From G001797105 sp964528155 (GTDB lineage Bacteria; Chloroflexota; Anaerolineae; Anaerolineales; E44-bin32), in contig CAZGRL010000022.1 of NCBI GenBank assembly GCA_964528155.1, positions 1-47,739 of the forward strand: a stretch of DNA of 47,739 bases, given 5' to 3'. Positions 41,772 through 47,739 of the stretch are shown here, in pieces. The translations under genes and the position numbers were made by a program. The notes under the pieces are model-generated. The model was not told the DNA's origin. It saw only the letters and a program-made list of their open reading frames with translations, and searched no databases. Every line of letters begins with the position of its first letter. Position 1 is the first letter of the stretch.

Positions 41772-42551
41772 TCAGCGACTCTGGTCAGCGTACTTCCACC
41801 AAAGATATGTCGCAAGAACACCCGCAAGTCCGGTCAGGATGACAATCAGATAGCTGACGGAAGGCAGGGGGCTGTCTGCCTGCGTGTACATCCCCGGTAT
41901 GCCCCAGGGGAAGAAATCACCCCATCCAGCGATGGCAAGAAGGTTGGCCAGGATCAATGCCAGGACCGCAGCTCCGAGGGGTAGCAGATAGCCCCTTCCC
42001 ACGCTGGCGAGAAACGCAAACGGCACAACGACGGCGTACACCATACACGCCGTGATCGCGATGCGGCCTCCGCCCTGCAGAGCAACGTCCATCGATCCAT
42101 GCGGAAGATTGACCATGGCGCCCAGGACGATGCCCAGGCCCAAGATCCCCACGGTCAGGACCCCCGACCAGACTCCAACCACGATGAATTTCGCCAGAAG
42201 GATGCTCGATCGAGGAATTGGGACGGCGAGCATGTCCTTCAAGGTACCGTCGGTGAATTCGCGGCCGAAGACCCAGCTGATGATCAACACGAACAGGAAG
42301 AAACCGGCTGCTGCGATGATCATGGCCATCAACCCGATGTAGGATGTCCAGTCTGTCGCGTAGTATGCCGTCAGGTCGGCTTTGGCCCCCACGAGGCCCA
42401 GGTTTCGCGAGAGCTCGGGGTTCCTGGCGAGAAAAACAAGAAACCCTATCCCCAGGGGGACCAACGCCGAGCCGAGAGCGGTAAACACCGGCATCCTCGA
42501 GCGGAAGACTTTGCGCGACTCGATCCAGACCATGTCCGCGAGAACTTTCAT
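41772..42551 (-). CDS. ABC-2 type transporter permease
   Basis: 259-aa integral membrane protein with six hydrophobic helices, starting MKVLADMVWIESRKVFRSRMPVFTALGSALVPLGIGFLVF, the usual beginning of ABC-2 permeases of the BcrB/NatB type. RTDW is part of a non-conserved outside loop (DLTAYYATDWTSY). It overlaps the ATPase stop by 4 nt (ATGA) and is therefore translationally coupled. It would work with the BcrA-like ATPase to export a peptide antibiotic, lipid or ion; the substrate is unknown. Confidence 0.87.
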   Translation of the reverse strand: MKVLADMVWIESRKVFRSRMPVFTALGSALVPLGIGFLVFLARNPELSRNLGLVGAKADLTAYYATDWTSYIGLMAMIIAAAGFFLFVLIISWVFGREFTDGTLKDMLAVPIPRSSILLAKFIVVGVWSGVLTVGILGLGIVLGAMVNLPHGSMDVALQGGGRIAITACMVYAVVVPFAFLASVGRGYLLPLGAAVLALILANLLAIAGWGDFFPWGIPGMYTQADSPLPSVSYLIVILTGLAGVLATYLWWKYADQSR

Positions 42552-43471
42552 CGCGCGCTCCCTTCCAACCCCACAAGCCTGAGGAAGTACTTCTCAAGTT
42601 CCTCTTCCTCCACCACGAGCGACGTAGGCGGAACATCATCCTGCACCAGCAAACGATTGACTTCATCGGGACGGGCGACCGCGGACGCTTCTGTCAACTC
42701 AATGGTGCCGTCTTGCAGGACTTCGGCTGTGTGCCCGGCAGCCAACAACACCCGATGGGCCGCTTCCACATCTCGCGCCCGAATCAGGAGCCGTTTGCGC
42801 CGGTTGCGCTCCAGTTCGTCGACGTCGAGTTCTTGCAGTAGACGGCCTTCGTGGATGATACCTATGCGTCGGGCGAGGCGGGACACTTCTGCCAAGATGT
42901 GGCTGGACATGAAGATCGTCACGCCCTTCTGTCGGGTGAGTTCGAGAAGGAGTGATCGGATCTCCACGATCCCGGCCGGGTCGAGACCATTGGCCGGCTC
43001 ATCCAGGATGAGCAACATGGGATCGTGCAGCAAGGCTTTCGCCAGCCCCAGCCGCTGCGCATTGCCCTGGGAGAGCGTGCCGGCCCGGCGGTCTGCGTAG
43101 ACCGCCAGCCCCAGGCGTTCGATGATCCCCCCAACGGCCTCAGGCGCGGTACCCGGATGCAAACGGCGGGCGGCCTCCAGATTCTCGTAGACGCTCAACT
43201 CGGGATACGCGTAAGGTATTTCGACCAGGTATCCGACCGAAGCCCACGGCTCCAGTCGGCCCAATCGAACCCTGGTATGAAGGACTGTGGCAGAACCTGT
43301 GGTGGGCTTGATCATTCCGAGCAACATGCGGATCGTGGTCGTCTTGCCTGCGCCGTTCAACCCGAGAAAGGTGTAGATCTCCCCCTCAGCCACCCGCAAC
43401 GAGAGGTCCTTGACGGCCGTCACGTCTTTGTAGCGCTTCCCCAGGTTCTCCGTCTCGATCGACAAGTTCAT
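42548..43471 (-). CDS. ABC transporter ATP-binding protein, BcrA-like
   Basis: 307-aa ATPase. Walker A GLNGAGKTT (about 37-45), signature LSQGNAQRLG (133-142), Walker B ILDEPANGLDP (about 155-165), H-loop SSHIL. The signature reads LSQGN rather than LSGGQ, as in some BcrA relatives. The C-terminal 80 residues (DELERNRRKRLLIRA...SLVVEEEELEKYFLRLVG) are the usual regulatory extension of this group. It overlaps TetR upstream and the permease downstream by 4 nt each. Confidence 0.9.
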   Translation of the reverse strand: MNLSIETENLGKRYKDVTAVKDLSLRVAEGEIYTFLGLNGAGKTTTIRMLLGMIKPTTGSATVLHTRVRLGRLEPWASVGYLVEIPYAYPELSVYENLEAARRLHPGTAPEAVGGIIERLGLAVYADRRAGTLSQGNAQRLGLAKALLHDPMLLILDEPANGLDPAGIVEIRSLLLELTRQKGVTIFMSSHILAEVSRLARRIGIIHEGRLLQELDVDELERNRRKRLLIRARDVEAAHRVLLAAGHTAEVLQDGTIELTEASAVARPDEVNRLLVQDDVPPTSLVVEEEELEKYFLRLVGLEGSAR

Positions 43472-44130
43472 TGGTGCGCTGCCTTCCTCCGTCGAGGCGC
43501 GGGCTGATCCGGGCTGTGCATCTCAGCTCCCACCTCGCCCAAACAGAAAGCCGCGACGAGCTCCAGAAGCAAATCGACGTTGCCTCCGAGGCGGACGGGG
43601 CTGGAGGCATCGTCATGCAGGACGGCCATCACGAGCGGATACAGCAATTCACTGATCTCCTCGGGCCGGGCTTGGATGGGTATGCCTGCGTCTTTGCAGC
43701 GAGTGATCAACTCTTCGAAGAATCGTCGATCGCTGGCAAGGTGCTCCTGAAGTTTCTCCTCCGGGATTCGGCGAAAGAGGAGATCGATGTCGCCGCCGGT
43801 CAAGAATTCCAAGATAGGGATGGTCTTCACGAGGGCAAAGGCCTTTCTGAAGACGGCCAGCAGGCGGGACCGAGGGGAGGACCCCGGCAGGTCGATCTCG
43901 GCCAACAACTCCCGGCGGAATTGCAGTTCCGCCTGTTCGATGACGTCCATGAAGAGCGCTTCCTTGGAAGGGTAGAAGATGTAGAAGGCGCCCTTGGAGA
44001 TCCCGGCCGCATTGGCGAGCCCCTCGACCGTCGTCTTCTTCAGGCCTTGCGTGGAGAACATCTTTCGGCCGGCGGCGAGGAGGCGCCTGAGGATCAGTTG
44101 CTTTTCGCGCTCGGTGAATGCTCTTGGCAT
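43468..44130 (-). CDS. TetR-family transcriptional regulator
   Basis: 220-aa repressor. HTH in residues 10-57 (LILRRLLAAGRKMFSTQGLKKTTVEGLANAAGISKGAFYIFYPSKEALFMDVI), with the signature GLANAAGISKGAFYIFYPSKE. The remainder is the helical ligand-binding/dimer domain. It is the first gene of a TetR-ATPase-permease operon (ATGA overlap), and a palindrome at 44146-44170 directly upstream is the expected operator. It probably derepresses the exporter when its ligand binds. Confidence 0.9.
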   Translation of the reverse strand: MPRAFTEREKQLILRRLLAAGRKMFSTQGLKKTTVEGLANAAGISKGAFYIFYPSKEALFMDVIEQAELQFRRELLAEIDLPGSSPRSRLLAVFRKAFALVKTIPILEFLTGGDIDLLFRRIPEEKLQEHLASDRRFFEELITRCKDAGIPIQARPEEISELLYPLVMAVLHDDASSPVRLGGNVDLLLELVAAFCLGEVGAEMHSPDQPAPRRRKAAHQ

Positions 44131-44145
44131 GGCAACGGCTTATAT

Positions 44146-44170
44146 CTGTATGACCATTCTGACCATACAG
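44146..44170 (-). promoter_or_regulatory. TetR operator/promoter
   Basis: CTGTATG - 11 nt - CATACAG is a perfect dyad, with direct TGACCAT repeats inside and TGAC-N6-GTCA overlapping it. It lies 15 nt upstream of the TetR ATG; TATAAG (minus strand, 44144-44139) at its edge could be the -10 box, so repressor binding would block transcription. Confidence 0.6.
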
Positions 44171-44569
44171 TCATAAGCGATTCTATCACGCATGGGCTTG
44201 AAGTCAATGGAAAGGAGGATATCGGTCCACTTCCGCGCGCGACCTTCTGTCCTTCACCCGGCTTCGTTCAATGGTTCAGGCGGGACACGCAGGACCGGCG
44301 CCTTAGGTCAGTGGGGCAGGGTGATGCGTGGAGATTGCTGGAGAGGGGGAGGTCAGGAGGACAGGTAAGCACCAGGCGGGTCTGGCCCCATTCACCGCGC
44401 GGGACTTCGGGCGAGCGTCGTCCCCTGGCGAGCTAGGCGATGCAGCCGGGCCCTCGGCCGCCGCAGGCCACCAGGTACGGGCCCAACGCGTTGCCGGATA
44501 TTCCCGGCGCAGCAGGAAAGGGCTTGACAGGGCGTGGGCTCCAGAGAATTCAAGGCGTTCGGTGTCGGC
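44171..44569. other. Gene-free stretch downstream of the TetR promoter region
   Basis: 399 bases. No gene is recognised; plus-strand open frames here overlap TetR antisense. It separates the TetR promoter from the small gene at 44570. Confidence 0.3.
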
Positions 44570-44815
44570 TCAACTTGGGGCTTGCTTGCTGTCGGCCGGG
44601 TTGACCAGCCGGGGCTGTCGTAAGGGGATCCATGCGTGAAGGCGGCGAGTGATCCCTCGCACCCAACTCAGCCGACCACCGGAGGAGGCCCGTGACCCTT
44701 CGGTCGACCGGTCCCGCCTGGGGTACGCCTGGTTGATCAGCTGAATCTCGGCGATCTGCCTGGCCCGCTGACCGCTCTCGGCTCCATAAACATGCTGGAT
44801 GGAGACTGGGTTCAT
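44570..44815 (-). CDS. Small basic protein of unknown function
   Basis: 81 aa from ATG 44815, with GAGGAGG 6 nt upstream, a strong ribosome-binding site in good position. The sequence opens MNPVSIQHVYGAESGQRARQ and continues with a helical, Arg-rich stretch (IAEIQLINQAYPRRDRSTEG), then RLSWVRGITRRLHAWIPLR. It may be a small membrane-surface or nucleic-acid-binding protein. No family recognised; the ribosome-binding site is the main argument that it is real. Confidence 0.5.
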   Translation of the reverse strand: MNPVSIQHVYGAESGQRARQIAEIQLINQAYPRRDRSTEGSRASSGGRLSWVRGITRRLHAWIPLRQPRLVNPADSKQAPS

Positions 44816-45245
44816 CGCTCTCCTCCTCATTTTGGCTTCTACTGTGGAAAGCCTACCCGGCGACCGGGGTGGTTGTCATCCCCCAAAAGTGGGGAAACAA
44901 GAGGGAATTTCTCGGCTTTGGGCCACGCCCGTCCCTGAGCCCTACCAATGGTTGCAGCTCCAGCAAACCGATGGTGCGCCAAAGCGGCTGGTGGGCACGA
45001 CCGACTCCCTCAAGCAGAGCCAAAGCAAGGGGCCCGGGCAGCAAAGCTGCCCGGGCCCCTTGCTTTGGCTCTGCTCTCCCTCCGCAGGGCAAGACAGTGA
45101 GGCATCGAGGCAGTCTCAAGGCCGGGGCAAGGGGGTAGGAGGGCGGAGGATGTGAGGTGTTCCTGTGGCCAGAGATCTCCGACCTGCGCCCGAAAAGCGG
45201 GTCGACGTTGACCGATGACCGGAATTGAGACTAAGATAGGCGAGA
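44816..45245. other. Intergenic region before the NB-ARC regulator
   Basis: 430 bases. It holds the 63-nt perfect hairpin at 45013-45075 and, presumably, the promoter of the regulator gene. No other gene is seen; open frames crossing the hairpin are by-products of the palindrome. Confidence 0.4.
45013..45075. repeat. 30-bp perfect hairpin (63 nt)
   Basis: Arm 45013-45042 is the exact reverse complement of 45046-45075, with loop AAA at 45043-45045. The stem core is GGGGCCCGGGCAGC. There is no U-tract on either side. It lies between the small minus-strand gene (starts 44815) and the plus-strand regulator (45246), that is between two divergent genes. It could be a structured leader/attenuator, a cruciform, or a palindromic repeat element. 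Confidence 0.85.
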
Positions 45246-47615
45246 ATGTGCGGCGCCACGGGCGCCGCCGTCGGTCAAACGGTGGCTGTGGAAAACGACC
45301 TGGTCGAGGCCCTGTCCGAGCGGGAGCACGAGATCCTTCGCCTGATCGCCGAAGGCCTCTCGAACCGCGACATCGCCGAGCGCTTGGTCCTCAGCCCCGA
45401 GACCATCAAGTGGTACAACCGGCAGATCTACGGAAAACTGGGGGTCGATAGCCGGACCAAGGCGGTGGCGGTTGCCGACCAGAGACAGTTGCTTGATCGC
45501 CCACCCGCTCGGTCGACGCCGATTGCGACCACCCTGGTGCACAGCCTCCCGGCACAGCTTACGTCCTTTGTCGGCCGACAGGCGCAACTGGCCGACGTCC
45601 GGCGTCTGATCCACGAAGGCCGACTGGTGACACTGACCGGGCCGGGTGGGACAGGCAAGACGCGCCTCGCCCTGCACGCCGCCAGAGCCCTGGTAGATCG
45701 CTTCGAATTCGGCGCCGCTTTCGTTGATCTGGCGCCGATCCGTGACCCCGATCTCGTACCTCAGACCGTACTGGTCGCCCTCGGTATCAGCGAAACCCCG
45801 GGTCAATCGGCGCTGGGGACGCTGACCCAGTACTTGAAGAGCAAGCGGCTGCTATTGTTGCTCGACAATTTCGAGCAAGTCGTCGAGGCGGCGCCGATGC
45901 TGGGCGAGCTCCTTCAGATTGCTGGGCAGCTCTCCCTCCTGGTGACCAGCCGGGAAGCCTTGCGGGTCTATGGCGAGCAGCTCTACGAGGTCCCGCCGCT
46001 CAGCCTGCCAGGCGAGGAAGACCCGGTCGAGTTGTCAGCATCTCAGGCGAGCGAGGCGGTGGCGCTTTTTGTGGAGCGAGTGCGGGCTGTCCGATCGGAT
46101 TTCTCGCTGACCGCCGAGACCGCGCCCACGGTGGCTCGCATCTGCTGCAGGCTGGACGGGCTGCCACTGGCGATCGAACTGGCAGCGGCGCGGGTCAGGC
46201 ACCTTCCATTGGAAAGCGTCTTAGCTGAAATTGAAGAACGTCTCACCTCGCTCTCGACCGACTTGCGCGGTGTGCCGGAGCGTCAGCGGACTCTGCAGGC
46301 TACGATGGCCTGGAGCCACGCATTGCTCGACGAAGCTGAGAAGCGGCTTCTTGCCCGCTCTTCCGTCTTCCTGGGTGGACGGACGATCGAAGCAGCTAGG
46401 CAAGTCTGCGGTGAAGGCCTTTCGATCGACGTGATTGACGGGGTTGAGTCCCTTGTGAACAAAAGTCTCCTGACCGTCATTGAGGATCCTTCAGGCGAAC
46501 CTCGCTTCGTCTTCCTGGAGACAGTGCATGCTTTTGCCGCCGAGCAACTTGAGCTCTCGGGGGAAGCCGAGCAAATGCGCCATCGACACGCGGCGTATTT
46601 CGCCGACATGGTCGAGAGGGCCCGACTCGAGCTGCGCGGCGGCGGGATGCAGATGGCCTGGCTACGCGCGCTGGAAAGCGATCACGCCAATCTGCGCGAG
46701 GCTCTGACATGGTCCTTCGATGGGGGTGAGCTCGAGCTCGGTTTGAGATTGGTGGCAGGGCTCGGGCATTTCTGGTATCGGCAAGGACATTGGCACGAGG
46801 GCGAGCAATGGACGGCGCGCGCCCTGGAGAATCTTGCCGGCGCGCCCGAAGCCATCCAGGCCGCCGTGTATCACGCTTCCGGGACACTCAGCTTTTCTCT
46901 ACGGGTCCGTGAGCGGGGGCAGCAGGTGTATCGCCGAGCGGTCGAACTCTACCGGCGGCTCGGTGACAGACGGGAGTTGGGATGGAACCTGATCCTGCTG
47001 GCCGCCCAGTCCATCGGCGTCCCCTCAGAGTACGAAGATGCCATGGAAGCGTGCGAGGAAGGCATGCGCCTGCTCTGGGAGTTGGACGACATGCCGGGAA
47101 TCGCCCAGGGCTACAACGTCATTGGAGAGCTGTCCCGCTCGGTCGGCGACTCCCGACGCGCCAGGACCGCCTACACAGAAGCGCTCGATCTTGCCCGAAA
47201 GCAAGGCGACACCCTGCGAGAGTCGATGAATCTGTGCAACCTGGCGTTTCTCACTCTCGATGAAGGCGACGCTGTCGGAGCCAAAGGGTTGATCTTGGAT
47301 GGCCTGAAGACGGTGATCGGTCCCGCGCACGTGCCGCAAATGGTCTGCGCCATCTTGGCCATGGCGGGCCCGCTGGCGGCCCTGGGTGAGGTTGAGCGCG
47401 CCGCTCAGTTGCTCGGCGCCTCGGATGAACTGCTCGAGCGCTACGGCCTGATCCCTCAGGTGGGCGACCAGCCGGTCTTCGATGCTTATCGGATGGCCGT
47501 CGAGAACGGGATGACCGCAGATGCCTTCTCCACCGCCTACGAGGCCGGGAGGAAACTGACCCTCGACGAGGCCGCAGCCTTGGCGCTTCAGAGTGATCGG
47601 GACGGATCGTCCTAG
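45246..47615 (+). CDS. LuxR-HTH / NB-ARC ATPase / TPR regulator
   Basis: 789-aa signal-integrating regulator. N-terminal LuxR-type HTH (22-82: LSEREHEILRLIAEGLSNRDIAERL, VLSPETIKWYNRQIYGKLGV), then an NB-ARC/STAND ATPase with Walker A GPGGTGKT (132-139), Walker B LLLLDNFEQ (203-211) and the GLPLAIELAAARV motif (about 310-322), then a C-terminal superhelix with TPR-like repeats (about 480-760). STAND proteins switch between ADP and ATP forms; the repeats would sense a ligand or partner. HTH placement at the N-terminus is the reverse of MalT-type LAL proteins. ATG 45246 is the longest start; others lie within the first 20 codons. It may be regulated through the 63-nt hairpin upstream. Confidence 0.88.
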   Translation: MCGATGAAVGQTVAVENDLVEALSEREHEILRLIAEGLSNRDIAERLVLSPETIKWYNRQIYGKLGVDSRTKAVAVADQRQLLDRPPARSTPIATTLVHSLPAQLTSFVGRQAQLADVRRLIHEGRLVTLTGPGGTGKTRLALHAARALVDRFEFGAAFVDLAPIRDPDLVPQTVLVALGISETPGQSALGTLTQYLKSKRLLLLLDNFEQVVEAAPMLGELLQIAGQLSLLVTSREALRVYGEQLYEVPPLSLPGEEDPVELSASQASEAVALFVERVRAVRSDFSLTAETAPTVARICCRLDGLPLAIELAAARVRHLPLESVLAEIEERLTSLSTDLRGVPERQRTLQATMAWSHALLDEAEKRLLARSSVFLGGRTIEAARQVCGEGLSIDVIDGVESLVNKSLLTVIEDPSGEPRFVFLETVHAFAAEQLELSGEAEQMRHRHAAYFADMVERARLELRGGGMQMAWLRALESDHANLREALTWSFDGGELELGLRLVAGLGHFWYRQGHWHEGEQWTARALENLAGAPEAIQAAVYHASGTLSFSLRVRERGQQVYRRAVELYRRLGDRRELGWNLILLAAQSIGVPSEYEDAMEACEEGMRLLWELDDMPGIAQGYNVIGELSRSVGDSRRARTAYTEALDLARKQGDTLRESMNLCNLAFLTLDEGDAVGAKGLILDGLKTVIGPAHVPQMVCAILAMAGPLAALGEVERAAQLLGASDELLERYGLIPQVGDQPVFDAYRMAVENGMTADAFSTAYEAGRKLTLDEAAALALQSDRDGSS

Positions 47616-47739
47616 CGATCCGAATGCTCCCTTTCGCATCCCCCGATATTCCTCAGCATATCTCCTCGGCAGGACAGCGTTCGCGTGCGACCTGGCTGCG
47701 CGGCCTGGATCGTCGGCGAGTTTGCTCAACCGAGTCCTC

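Noticed and set aside
42099..43100. Plus-strand frame of 333 codons across the ABC permease and ATPase
   Set aside because: Antisense to two firmly identified, coupled genes; Ser/Arg-rich low-complexity product.
43471..44436. Plus-strand frame of 321 codons across TetR
   Set aside because: Antisense to TetR and its operator; no domain and no ribosome-binding site.

Overview
The window is a GC-rich (about 60%) bacterial chromosome segment, most probably from a Chloroflexota (Anaerolineae-like) organism. The evidence is indirect: secreted proteins with Thr-Pro linkers (TPTPT), a LuxR-type helix-turn-helix placed at the N-terminus of an NB-ARC/TPR regulator, a deazaflavin (F420)-type nitroreductase, a tungsten-type aldehyde oxidoreductase with MoaD-like partners, GTG/TTG starts, and many small stand-alone genes on both strands. 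There are no rRNA or tRNA genes, CRISPR arrays, transposases or phage genes that I can see.

Layout. 1-1275: minus-strand FtsX/MacB-type exporter (permease partial at the edge, then its ATPase). 1.8-6.7 kb: plus-strand prolyl aminopeptidase-like hydrolase, nucleotidyltransferase-like protein, APC permease and metallophosphoesterase. 6.9-9.8 kb: minus-strand unknown protein, MFS exporter and unknown protein. 10.0-12.6 kb: minus-strand operon MoaD-like / aldehyde:ferredoxin oxidoreductase / MoaD, with two GC-rich hairpins downstream and a CRP/FNR-like dyad upstream. 13-18.5 kb: ClbS/DinB-TPR protein, lipoprotein, fructosamine-kinase family protein, two tandem ICMT-like membrane methyltransferases that share a duplicated upstream repeat, and an FMN-binding PNPOx-like protein. 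18.8-38 kb: mixed accessory genes, of which an unusually large share is broken (P-loop kinase, GT-C glycosyltransferase, membrane-anchored methyltransferase, small membrane protein, glycine-zipper protein, and the N-terminus of an intradiol dioxygenase). Intact genes here include a CBS protein, SAM methyltransferase, YdeI/DUF1905 and DinB proteins, a haem-binding membrane protein, propeller lipoprotein, flavodoxin, LysE exporter, DJ-1/PfpI protein, CAP-LysM protein, MBL hydrolase, APH-family kinase and MscL. 38-41.3 kb: KDSR-like SDR, cupin, deazaflavin nitroreductase, and a minus-strand XRE regulator/4-TM protein pair. 41.7-44.2 kb: minus-strand TetR - ABC ATPase - ABC permease operon with a palindromic operator. 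44.5-47.6 kb: a small gene, a 30-bp perfect hairpin, and the large LuxR/NB-ARC/TPR regulator.

The most notable points are: (1) the cluster of independent frameshifts and in-frame TAG codons between about 18.8 and 38 kb, where TAG is also the normal stop of many intact genes, so recoding is unlikely; (2) the AOR operon with two ubiquitin-fold partners and an unusual cysteine spacing; (3) two degenerate heptanucleotide arrays and several long perfect hairpins in intergenic DNA; (4) a duplicated methyltransferase gene with its upstream element. No result here was checked by database search; family assignments rest on motifs read by eye.
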